The translations under genes were made by a program, and so were the position numbers. Positions 20,901-27,500 of a DNA stretch of 27,500 nucleotides are shown here, piece by piece. The stretch's first letter is position 1, and each line of letters opens with the position of its first letter. The stretch comes from Stephanodiscus triporus (taxonomy: Eukaryota > Bacillariophyta > Thalassiosirophyceae > Thalassiosirales > Thalassiosiraceae): positions 15,001 through 42,500 of the forward strand of contig JALLAZ010000072.1 of the NCBI GenBank assembly GCA_036939755.1. Reading direction: 5' to 3'. The notes under the pieces are model-generated. The model was not told the DNA's origin. It did no database searches and was given only the letters and a program-made list of their open reading frames with translations.

Positions 20901-22240
20901 ATTTGCAATATAAATTACTAAATTTAAACAAAAATATTTCTCATTCGAAAACCAACACTTTTGTAAATTATTACGATATTACCAAACGGTCAATCGTAGA
21001 AAAATTAGATCCGGATAAAAAATCATATGGATTTAAAATTAGATTTTCAAAAATGTTTATTAAGAAAAATGGAAAATTTTATAGTTCTCCAATACCATTG
21101 TTTTTAAATAATTTCTCAGTAACCAAAGAAAAAGAAAAAATAAATCAAATAGATAGTCTTAAGGTTAAGAATACACAATTAAAAATTAAACAATGTTTAC
21201 CATTACTCTTAAAAAGTTCTGAGTTAATTCCTAATAAAATTAAAGAAAATATTGTTCCTTTTAATACGAATTTAACAGGCTTAAAGTTTTTAAAATATCC
21301 TTTTAGTAGATCAATTGGAATTCATTCAATAACAGAAGATTATTTTGAACAAGAAGTAAACAGTATGTATTGTAAAAATGGTGAATTTATTGAAAAAGGT
21401 GAAGTAATTGGTTTGTTAAATTTTGAAAAAGAAATTACAGGAGATATTGTTCAAGGCTTACCTAGAATAGAAGAATTATTAGAAGCACGAAAAAAGAAAC
21501 CTACAAATAAAAATTTAGCAACAAATCAAAAGAAAAGTTTGTTAATTCAAAAAACTAGTATTGATTCTAGTTTTGAATTTCAAAAACTGGGCACGACAAT
21601 AAAAGAAAATGATAAGATTAACCCTCACAATTTATTAAAAATTTACTTCAATTATTACGGAATAAAAAAACAGTTTTTTTCAAATGAAGAGAAATTCTCG
21701 ACTTCATACTGTTTAGTAAATAATTATGAGGCAAGTTATCGAACCTTTAAAAAAATTCAATTATTAATATTAAATGCAGTTCAATCAGTTTATGAATCAC
21801 AAGGGGTTTCAATTGCAAATAAACATTTAGAAGTGATTATTAAACAAATGACTACAAAAGTTTTAATAACACATGAAGGTCATACACCATTATTACCACG
21901 TGAAGTAGTTGATTTATATCATATTCAATATATTAATGAAATTATTGTAGCGCATAATAAACGTCCAGCATATTATGTTCCATTATTATTAGGAATTACA
22001 AAAGCAGCATTAAATAATCCAAGTTTTATTTCAGCAGCAAGTTTTCAGGAAACTACTCGTGTTCTAACTAAAGCTGCGATTGAAGGTCGAGTAGATTGGT
22101 TACGTGGTTTAAAAGAAAATATAATCATTGGGCATTTAATTCCATCTGGAACTGGGTATCAAAGTTACAAAAATTGTTTTAATACAATTACAGAAAATAA
22201 AACTACAATTAAATTAGAAAAAATTAAAACTAAAATCTAG
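17909..22240 (+). CDS. rpoC2: Plastid-encoded RNA polymerase beta'' subunit (C-terminal part of beta')
   Basis: RpoC2 corresponds to the C-terminal part of bacterial beta', including the trigger loop and bridge-helix-proximal region. Visible in its 1443 residues are the conserved [20 protein letters not shown] (about 130-149), a four-cysteine zinc site (C217, C285, C292, C295), and the block [20 protein letters not shown] (about 311-330) followed by MRTFHTGG. The C-terminal [20 protein letters not shown] and the [17 protein letters not shown] motif are also present. Residues about 480-1130 are a long AT-rich insertion with many Asn and Lys, typical of plastid RpoC2 and poorly conserved. It ends the rpo operon; rps2 follows after 80 nt. 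Confidence 0.98.
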   Translation: [1443 protein letters not shown]

Positions 22241-22266
22241 TCTTATTTCTTTTCAATCTGTTAATG

Positions 22267-22285
22267 TTATTCTATACTAGAATAA
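22267..22285. promoter_or_regulatory. 8-bp hairpin and possible promoter upstream of rps2
   Basis: TTATTCTA-TAC-TAGAATAA (22267-22285) is a perfect 8-bp dyad. It overlaps a possible -10 box TATACT (22273-22278) with a weak -35 TTTCAA (22251-22256) at 16-nt spacing. The motif is nearly identical, over about 17 nt, to the promoter spacer of trnF. It could be a local promoter for rps2 or a processing hairpin between rpoC2 and rps2. Confidence 0.35.
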
Positions 22286-22320
22286 ATCAAAGTTATTTAA
22301 CTAAGGAGTTATAAAATTTT

Positions 22321-23007
22321 ATGGCTGATATTAACTTAGCCCAATTATTAGAAGCTGGTGTTCATTTTGGACACAAAGCTTATAGATGGAATCCAAAAAT
22401 GTTTCCTTATATTTATACAGAACGAAATAATATTCATATCTTAGATCTAGTTCAAACAGCTCAATTATTGAAACGAGCAAATTCTTATGTTGCAAAAGCA
22501 GCATCTGAAGAAAAAACATTTTTATTTATTGGTACAAAACGTCAAGCAAGTGCGGTAATTGCTCAACAAGCAAATAGTTGTAGTTCATATTATGTAAATC
22601 ATAGATGGTTAGGTGGAATGTTAACAAATTGGATAACGTTAAAGAGTCGAATTGAACGTTTAAAAGACTTGGAACAACAAGAAGTTGACGGTATTTTTAA
22701 TTTATTACCAAAAAAAGAAGCATCTTTACGTTTAAAAGAATTGGAAAAATTGCGCAAACACTTAAATGGTGTTAAAAACATGACTAAGTTGCCAGATGTG
22801 GCAATTATTATTGACCAAAAACGTGAAATGACAGCTATTCAAGAATGTCGTAAACTAGGTATTCCTGTTATTTCTATTTTAGATACTAATTGTGATCCTG
22901 ATTTAGTGGATATTCCAATCCCAGGAAATGATGATGCCGTAAGATCCATTAAATTAATTTTAAGCTCATTAACAGATACAATTAATCAGAATAGAGTATA
23001 TAATTAG
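22321..23007 (+). CDS. rps2: 30S ribosomal protein S2
   Basis: S2 lies at the junction of head and body of the small subunit. The 228-residue protein has family signatures [19 protein letters not shown] (about 9-27), [13 protein letters not shown] (about 39-51), a central [12 protein letters not shown] block (about 93-104) and [30 protein letters not shown] near the C-terminus. A GGAG ribosome binding site lies 12 nt upstream of the ATG. It follows rpoC2 on the same strand, an arrangement conserved from cyanobacteria. In many non-diatom red-lineage plastids tsf comes next; here it does not, and rpl12 faces it instead. Confidence 0.98.
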   Translation: MADINLAQLLEAGVHFGHKAYRWNPKMFPYIYTERNNIHILDLVQTAQLLKRANSYVAKAASEEKTFLFIGTKRQASAVIAQQANSCSSYYVNHRWLGGMLTNWITLKSRIERLKDLEQQEVDGIFNLLPKKEASLRLKELEKLRKHLNGVKNMTKLPDVAIIIDQKREMTAIQECRKLGIPVISILDTNCDPDLVDIPIPGNDDAVRSIKLILSSLTDTINQNRVYN

Positions 23008-23021
23008 ATATAAAATTTTAG

Positions 23022-23037
23022 TTAAAAAATTTTTTAA
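23022..23037. repeat. 16-bp perfect palindrome after rps2
   Basis: TTAAAAAATTTTTTAA is a perfect palindrome 14 nt after the rps2 stop. It could serve as a weak U-tract or processing signal, but its A/T-only composition makes chance plausible. Confidence 0.4.
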
Positions 23038-23072
23038 TTTATAGATAACAAACTTTTTTTACGATAATTTAA

Positions 23073-23119
23073 TTTTTAGAAAGAAGAGTTTGAATAATTA
23101 CAAACTTTCTTTCTTAAAA
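23073..23119. terminator. Shared terminator hairpin between convergent rps2 and rpl12
   Basis: Left arm 23079-23092 and right arm 23101-23113 pair over 13 bp with one bulged G. After one mismatch the stem can extend outward so that TTTTT faces AAAA on the other side. On either strand the stem is therefore followed by T-rich sequence, which suits a bidirectional terminator between the two convergent operons. Confidence 0.6.
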
Positions 23120-23128
23120 CTTAAATTA

Positions 23129-23515
23129 CTATGTTAGTGAAACTTTTCCACCTGCAGCTTCAAGTTGTTTTTTCGAATCTTCTGCGGCATCTTTACCTAC
23201 TGCTTCTTGAACCATTTTAGGGACTGATTCAACAAGCTCTTTTGCTTCTTTTAAACCTAGTCCAGTTAAAGTTCGAACAACCTTTAAAACTGCGATTTTT
23301 TTATCAGCTGGAACTTCATCTAACATTACATTAAATTGTGTTTTTTCTTCTACCTCTTCAACAATAGCTGGAGCAGCAGCCATCATCATTCCACCGCCTA
23401 CACTTGCTGATGCATCAACACCAAAAGTTTCTTCGATAGCTGTCACTAATTCTGATGCTTCTAATAAAGTTAATGTTTTTAACTCTTCAACAATTTGATT
23501 AATTTTGTCTGACAT
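23129..23515 (-). CDS. rpl12: 50S ribosomal protein L7/L12
   Basis: L12 forms the flexible stalk of the large subunit and recruits elongation factors. The 128-residue protein has the N-terminal dimerisation domain (about 1-35), an Ala-rich hinge with a Gly/Met tract ([11 protein letters not shown], about 40-50) and the globular C-terminal domain with [20 protein letters not shown] and [11 protein letters not shown]. It is the last gene of the rpl11-rpl1-rpl12 cluster, 62 nt after rpl1. The rpl10 gene that separates these genes in bacteria is absent, as usual in plastids. Confidence 0.98.
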   Translation of the reverse strand: MSDKINQIVEELKTLTLLEASELVTAIEETFGVDASASVGGGMMMAAAPAIVEEVEEKTQFNVMLDEVPADKKIAVLKVVRTLTGLGLKEAKELVESVPKMVQEAVGKDAAEDSKKQLEAAGGKVSLT

Positions 23516-23577
23516 AAATTTTTTTATTGGAGATATTTATTATTTAAATTTAAGTTATTCACATAGGTTTTGTAATA

Positions 23578-24270
23578 CTAATCAAACGCATTTAAATCTA
23601 ATTGAATAGAGGGGCCCATGCTACTACAAATAAATAAGCTTTTAAAGTATTTACCTTTTACCCCAGTAGGGCGATTTTGTGCAATCGATTGATGTAATGA
23701 TGTTAAATTTTCAATTAGTTGATTTTTTGAAAAATTAGCTTTTCCAAAACTTACATGAACAACTCCTGTTTTATCTGCTTTATATTCAAATTTTCCTTTT
23801 TTGAATTCAGATAATGTTTCTGGTAAACTTGTACTAACAGTCCCTGCTTTTGGTGAGGGCATTAATCCTTTTGGACCTAAAACTCGACCAAGTTTTGCCA
23901 ACTTTGGCATCATATCGGGTGTTGCAACTAATAAATCAAAATTAATGTTACCTTGACTAATATCATCAATTAAGTCTTGACTACCAATAATATCAGCTCC
24001 ACCTTCTTTTGCTTCATTAAAATTTGCTTCATTGGTTAAAACAGCAATCCGCACTGTTTTACCGACCCCATGGGGTAATGTCACTGTTGTGCGCAATTGT
24101 TGATCTGCATATTTTGGATCAATATTCAGATTAGCATGTAACTCAACAGATTCAATAAATTTAGCCGTAGCAGTTTCTTGAAGTAAATTAATTGCTTCTT
24201 CTAAACTTGAATGAACGACATTTTTAATCTTTTTAAGGTTTTCATTTTGACGTCGGGATAATTTTCGCAT
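23578..24270 (-). CDS. rpl1: 50S ribosomal protein L1
   Basis: L1 forms the mobile stalk next to the E site and binds 23S rRNA; in bacteria it also represses its own operon. The 230-residue protein has the two-domain L1 fold. Markers are the KFIESVELHANLNIDPKYADQQLR block (about 38-61), LPHGVGKTVRIAVL (about 65-78) and the family signature KLGRVLGPKGLMPSPKAGTV (about 126-145). It lies 35 nt after rpl11 and 62 nt before rpl12 on the minus strand. A weak AAGAAAG stretch precedes the ATG. Confidence 0.97.
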   Translation of the reverse strand: MRKLSRRQNENLKKIKNVVHSSLEEAINLLQETATAKFIESVELHANLNIDPKYADQQLRTTVTLPHGVGKTVRIAVLTNEANFNEAKEGGADIIGSQDLIDDISQGNINFDLLVATPDMMPKLAKLGRVLGPKGLMPSPKAGTVSTSLPETLSEFKKGKFEYKADKTGVVHVSFGKANFSKNQLIENLTSLHQSIAQNRPTGVKGKYFKSLFICSSMGPSIQLDLNAFD

Positions 24271-24305
24271 ATAATTTCTTTCTTAAAAACTTATAAACTT
24301 AAATA

Positions 24306-24731
24306 TTAATCTATAATTGTGATACCCATATTTCGGGCAGTTCCTTCAACAATTCTTATGGCACTACTGATTTTAGTAGTATTCAAATCTGGTAATTTAA
24401 TATTAGCGATCTCTTCTAATTGGGCTTTTGTTACTGATCCAACATTTACGCGATTTGGAGTTGACGAACCTTTTTTAACTTTTGCAGCATTAGCTAATAA
24501 AACAGAGGCAGGAGGTGTTTTAAGAACAAAACTATAACTTCGGTCTTCATAAACTGAAATTTCTACAGGAATAATAAGTCCAACTTTTTCCGCAGTTCGA
24601 GCATTATATTCCTTACAAAAGGCTGCAATGTTTACACCATGCTGACCTAAAGCTGGACCTACTGGAGGGGCCGGGGTCGCTTTTCCAGCCGGTAATGCTA
24701 ATTTAATTAATGCAGTTATTTTTTTTGGCAT
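24306..24731 (-). CDS. rpl11: 50S ribosomal protein L11
   Basis: L11 binds the GTPase-associated centre of 23S rRNA. The 141-residue protein has the family length and signatures: [20 protein letters not shown] (about 11-30), the [16 protein letters not shown] block, and a C-terminal rRNA-binding domain ending [17 protein letters not shown]. It is the first protein gene of the minus-strand cluster, 194 nt after trnW on the same strand. Confidence 0.98.
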   Translation of the reverse strand: MPKKITALIKLALPAGKATPAPPVGPALGQHGVNIAAFCKEYNARTAEKVGLIIPVEISVYEDRSYSFVLKTPPASVLLANAAKVKKGSSTPNRVNVGSVTKAQLEEIANIKLPDLNTTKISSAIRIVEGTARNMGITIID

Positions 24732-24925
24732 ATAATTTTACTTTTATTTCTTGATAAAATAGAGATATATAATTTTAACTTTAATTAATCAAAAAAAGAT
24801 TTAACATTTTTCTTAAAAGTCTTTACTCTCAATCTGTTTTTAAATCTTTACAAAATCAATTAGTTACGGAAATTTTGAGCAATTAAAATTCTATTTTGTA
24901 ATACATACCTCTTTTTTAAGAGAAC

Positions 24926-24998
24926 CGCGCCCTGAAGGACTTGAACCCTCGACATCTAATTTTGGAGACTAGCGTTCTACCAACTGAACTAAGGACGC
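24926..24998 (-). tRNA. trnW(cca): tRNA-Trp (CCA)
   Basis: On the minus strand the acceptor stem is GCGTCCT/AGGGCGC with one G-T pair. The anticodon stem CTAGT/ATTAG closes loop CTCCAAA, giving anticodon CCA (Trp). The T-arm is GAGGG-TTCAAGT-CCTTC and the discriminator is G, the expected identity base. A short CTCTT/AAGAG hairpin lies just downstream (24909-24922). Confidence 0.96.
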
Positions 24999-25006
24999 AC
25001 ATACTT

Positions 25007-25035
25007 ATTCTAATAAATATATCTTAAAAACACAA
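25007..25035 (-). promoter_or_regulatory. Promoter of trnW
   Basis: The minus strand has TTGTGT (plus 25030-25035), a 17-nt spacer and TAGAAT (plus 25007-25012), ending 8 nt before the mature tRNA-Trp 5' end. Box quality, spacing and position all fit a sigma70-type PEP promoter starting next to the tRNA. Confidence 0.58.
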
Positions 25036-25074
25036 GTTTTCTTATATAAACTCAAAATAGAAATTTTAATAACT

Positions 25075-26445
25075 ATGAAAAAATGTAATAGTAAAGTACA
25101 GTTTTCAATTTCAGATACCCCTTTACCACATAATTTCGTCGCAGAAAAAATTATCTTAAGTTGTTTGTTAATCAATTATGAGGCAATTGAAATTACAATA
25201 AAAACTGTTCGAGTTGAAACTTTTTACTTTATAAATCATCAAGAAATTTATAAAGCTATTGTAGAAATGTATAAAAAAAAGCTTTCCATAAATGTCTTTT
25301 CAGTAAATAATTTTTTAAAAGAAACTGGCTGCTTAGATAAAATTGGAGGCACAAAAGTTTTATTAGAACTTCTTAATCAAATTCCTAATTTAGTTTATTT
25401 AGAAGAGTATATTCAATTAATTCAAGATAAATTTTTACGACGTTCATTAATTAATTTAGGTTATGAAGCCATTAATTCAGCTTATATTACAAATATTCCA
25501 TTAGAAAAAATTTTAAATGATTTTGAAAAAAGGTCATTTAAACTAACAAACGAATTAATAGATGAAAAAAAACTAACTACTGCAGAATTGTTTTCAAGTG
25601 TTTTTTTAGAATTAAAAAAAAAATCTTTAAAACCGGAATTACCTGGATTAGCATCTGGATTTTATGATCTAGATTCCTTAACGCAAGGTTTTCAAAAATC
25701 TGATTTAATTATCCTTGCTGGGCGACCTTCTATGGGAAAAACAGCTTTTGTTTTAAATATTGCCGAAAATATAATTAAAAAATATAAAGTGCCAATATTA
25801 TTTTTTAGTCTTGAAATGTCAAAAGAGCAATTAATATATCGTTTGTTAGCCAATGAAACAGGCATAAGCCAAACACGTTTAAAAATTGGAAATTTATATA
25901 AAGAAGATTGGCATGAATTAAAAAAAAGTATTCAGAATTATTCTCGTCTACCATTTTTTATTGATGATCAACCAAATTTAACAACTCAAGATATTCGCTC
26001 AAAAATAAAACAAATATTATTTGAACAAAATAAAATTGGTTTTATTATTATTGATTATTTGCAATTACTGTTAAATTCGAAATTAAAATCTGAAAATCGT
26101 GTTCAAGAACTTTCTCAAATAACTAGGGATCTTAAAAATCTTGCTAAAGAGTTTCAAATACCCGTTATTGCCTTGTCTCAGTTAAGTCGAAATGTTGAAA
26201 ATCGAATTAATAAACGACCCGTTTTATCTGATTTACGTGAAAGTGGTTCCATCGAACAAGATGCAGATTTAGTATTAATGTTATATCGAGAAAATTATTA
26301 CAATTCAAGGGTTGAAAAATATGAAAAAATTACTACTGCTGAATTAATAATTGCAAAACATCGTAACGGGCCATTAGGTACTGTGGAATTATCCTTCCAA
26401 ACTGACCCTACTAAATTTTTTAACACTGTTCTCAATCCTGTATAA
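25075..26445 (+). CDS. dnaB: Replicative DNA helicase DnaB
   Basis: DnaB is the hexameric 5'-3' replicative helicase, here for plastid DNA; red-lineage plastids commonly keep this gene. The 456-residue protein has the N-terminal all-helical primase-interaction domain (about 15-120), a linker and the RecA-like C-terminal domain. Walker A is GRPSMGKT at 216-223, followed by ILFFSLEMSKEQL, a Walker B-like region IGFIIIDYLQLL (about 322-333), QLSRNVENR and LRESGSIEQDADLVLMLYR. No intein is present, although some red-lineage plastid dnaB genes carry one at the ATPase site. The last codons converge on trnF, whose 3' end is one base past the stop. Confidence 0.97.
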   Translation: MKKCNSKVQFSISDTPLPHNFVAEKIILSCLLINYEAIEITIKTVRVETFYFINHQEIYKAIVEMYKKKLSINVFSVNNFLKETGCLDKIGGTKVLLELLNQIPNLVYLEEYIQLIQDKFLRRSLINLGYEAINSAYITNIPLEKILNDFEKRSFKLTNELIDEKKLTTAELFSSVFLELKKKSLKPELPGLASGFYDLDSLTQGFQKSDLIILAGRPSMGKTAFVLNIAENIIKKYKVPILFFSLEMSKEQLIYRLLANETGISQTRLKIGNLYKEDWHELKKSIQNYSRLPFFIDDQPNLTTQDIRSKIKQILFEQNKIGFIIIDYLQLLLNSKLKSENRVQELSQITRDLKNLAKEFQIPVIALSQLSRNVENRINKRPVLSDLRESGSIEQDADLVLMLYRENYYNSRVEKYEKITTAELIIAKHRNGPLGTVELSFQTDPTKFFNTVLNPV

Positions 26446-26446
26446 A

Positions 26447-26519
26447 TGCCCAGATCCAGATTCGAACTGGAGACACGAGGATCTTCAATCCACTGCTCTA
26501 CCAACTGAGCTATCCGGGC
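26447..26519 (-). tRNA. trnF(gaa): tRNA-Phe (GAA)
   Basis: On the minus strand the acceptor stem is GCCCGGA/TCTGGGC with one G-T pair and discriminator A. The anticodon loop TTGAAGA gives anticodon GAA (Phe). D-arm GCTC/GAGC and T-arm CCAG-TTCGAAT-CTGG are complete. It is convergent with dnaB and has its promoter in the adjacent long inverted repeat. Confidence 0.96.
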
Positions 26520-26528
26520 TTAATAAAT

Positions 26529-26557
26529 ATTATACTACATTCTAGTTAGAATAACAA
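26529..26557 (-). promoter_or_regulatory. Promoter of trnF in the left arm
   Basis: The minus strand reads TTGTTA (plus 26552-26557), a 17-nt spacer and a consensus TATAAT (plus 26529-26534), ending 9 nt before the mature tRNA-Phe. This is the best promoter match in the window. Confidence 0.7.
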
Positions 26558-26565
26558 TATTTATG

Positions 26566-26594
26566 TTGTTATTCTAACTAGAATGTAGTATAAT
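26566..26594 (+). promoter_or_regulatory. Mirror-image promoter in the right arm, firing rightward
   Basis: The right arm carries the same boxes on the plus strand: TTGTTA (26566-26571), 17-nt spacer, TATAAT (26589-26594). It would start transcription near 26601 into a region with no recognised gene. Presence of the boxes is certain; activity is inference. Confidence 0.5.
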
Positions 26595-26615
26595 ATTTAT
26601 TGGATATAGTAAGAA

Positions 26616-26648
26616 ATATAATTTACTTAAAAAATCTAAATATGTCAG
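26616..26648. repeat. Imperfect direct repeat, copy 1
   Basis: This 33-nt segment matches 27467-27500 at about 30 of 34 aligned positions with one gap. Both copies end in GTCAG. Read on the minus strand, copy 1 encodes PDIFRFFK and a stop, and copy 2 an equivalent DRFRFF and a stop. Confidence 0.75.
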
Positions 26649-27232
26649 GATTGTAAAATAGCAGCATAAGATTTAGAAAGTATATTAGTATTTTAGCTAT
26701 ATCTATTTCATTTAATTTAGAGCAAACACAACTTTGTGACTCTTTCCTGTCTAACAAATGTAAAATATTATTTCGAGAATCATTAGAATTAACATAACTT
26801 ACTCTTTTATATCGAAACGAAAAATTCTTTTTATATTCACTTAATTTTTATAAATAGTTGTCTTGCGAGATTCAAGGAAATTGTAAAAAGCCTAGTTCTT
26901 TCGTCAATCTAGAGTCGCAAAACAATCTATATTTCTTTTGATAACACTTCGATCCCTAGACGTACTATTAAGATAGAGAAAATTGCATATTTATTTTTTA
27001 TCATGAATCGTCTTTTTATTTAACTCTGAATACCCAAAAAATTCATTTGATTGAACAAATCCAACGTGATTTGTTTATTGTTAAAAATAAATATGAAAAA
27101 ATTTATAGCTCGAGAGAACTAACCTTTGCCATCTACACTCCAAAAAAAATATTTTTATGCTTGAATAACTTGGATAAAAGTTAAATTATTACGTAAAAAA
27201 ATCCCTAGTTACTGTTTTGAAATTTGGATCCT

Positions 27233-27262
27233 TTTTATTGACTTTTGTATCAATAAAATTTT
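27233..27262 (+). terminator. Terminator-like hairpin in the gene-free right end
   Basis: A perfect 9-bp stem TTTTATTGA/TCAATAAAA (27233-27241 and 27250-27258) with an 8-nt loop is followed by TTTT on the plus strand. It lies downstream of the 70-codon plus-strand open frame and of the mirror-image promoter. Confidence 0.45.
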
Positions 27263-27466
27263 ACATAGGTTCACAATGATATTAAAACATCTAAATAAAA
27301 CACTTATTCTATGAAAACAATTGTAAGAGGGTTAATGCGATTATTTTATTAACATTACAACTTATCGTGTATAACAAAACAAAGTCGTTTTGCAAGCATT
27401 ATTATTAGAGAAATAAAACGTTTTATAAAAGGAATAAAGATGAATTGTCCAATTATAAAATAACTA

Positions 27467-27500
27467 ATATAATTTATTTAAAAAAATCTGAATCTGTCAG
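27467..27500. repeat. Imperfect direct repeat, copy 2, at the window edge
   Basis: This is the second copy of the repeat at 26616-26648, 851 bases further on. It runs to the last base of the window and may continue beyond it. Confidence 0.7.

Larger units (their letters stand above)
26522..26601. repeat. Perfect 36-bp inverted repeat upstream of trnF
   Basis: Arms 26522-26557 and 26566-26601 are perfect inverted copies of 36 bp around an 8-nt spacer, the longest exact hairpin in the window. Each arm contains a smaller dyad ATTCTA-(GT or AC)-TAGAAT and a full promoter. Because it lies upstream of trnF, not downstream of a gene, it is unlike the other hairpins here and is better read as a duplicated promoter than as a terminator for trnF. 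Confidence 0.9.
26602..27500. other. Gene-free right end, possibly decayed coding sequence
   Basis: No recognisable gene, tRNA or rRNA is seen in these 899 bases. It holds an imperfect direct repeat (26616-26648 and 27467-27500). A minus-strand frame is open for 74 codons (26847 to 26626, stop at 26623-26625) with no ATG before its 61st codon. A plus-strand frame is open for 70 codons (26972-27181, stop 27182-27184) with no ATG. A hairpin with a T-tail lies at 27233-27262. Two such long frames are more than expected in sequence this AT-rich, which suggests gene remnants, but I recognise neither translation. Confidence 0.5.

Noticed and set aside
25715..25745. Intein at the DnaB Walker A site
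   Set aside because: The GRPSMGKT motif is uninterrupted and the protein is of normal intein-free length.
27068..27135. Minus-strand start MAKVSS with an upstream GGAG near 27133
   Set aside because: The frame stops after nine codons, so it cannot be a gene as it stands.

Overview
This 27.5-kb window is a piece of plastid (chloroplast) genome from a secondary red-lineage alga. An ochrophyte is the best fit, and a diatom most likely. The reasons are the AT-rich, intron-free, compact layout; bacterial-type genes that green plastids lack (dnaB, ftsH, tatC, chlI, rpl1, rpl11, rpl12, ycf33); psaM; rpoC1 and rpoC2 as separate genes; and six dispersed tRNA genes. There are 21 confidently named protein genes, and all end in TAA or TAG, never TGA. 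The diatom assignment rests on recalled gene content and order, not on a database comparison.

Layout. Positions 1-940 carry trnD, trnS, trnM and trnT on the minus strand, with ycf33 on the plus strand between trnM and trnT. Positions 1192-4963 are a plus-strand block: ftsH, rps14, psaM, chlI. Positions 5621-10516 are a minus-strand block read leftward: rpl33, rps18, ycf3, atpB, atpE, tatC, petA. Positions 10748-23007 are a plus-strand transcription and translation block: rps20, rpoB, rpoC1, rpoC2, rps2. Positions 23129-24998 are minus-strand: trnW, rpl11, rpl1, rpl12. dnaB (plus) and trnF (minus) then converge, leaving one base between them. The last 900 bases (26602-27500) hold no recognisable gene.

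The genes serve four jobs. Photosynthetic electron transport and ATP synthesis: petA, psaM, ycf3, atpB, atpE. Chlorophyll synthesis: chlI. Plastid gene expression and DNA replication: the three large PEP polymerase subunits, seven ribosomal proteins, the tRNAs and dnaB. Thylakoid protein targeting and quality control: tatC and ftsH.

The coding part is ordinary. The unusual material is intergenic. Very regular hairpins follow rps14, chlI, atpE and rps20 and lie between rps2 and rpl12. A perfect 36-bp inverted repeat beside trnF carries a complete promoter in each arm, facing opposite ways. The gene-free right end has an imperfect direct repeat, two long ATG-less open frames and a terminator-like hairpin, so it may be a decayed gene or an unannotated transcript. 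Two small unrecognised ORFs (55 and 46 codons) lie on the minus strand downstream of petA and between rps20 and rpoB. I found no convincing new biological system. The right-end region and the 55-codon ORF are the best places to look.
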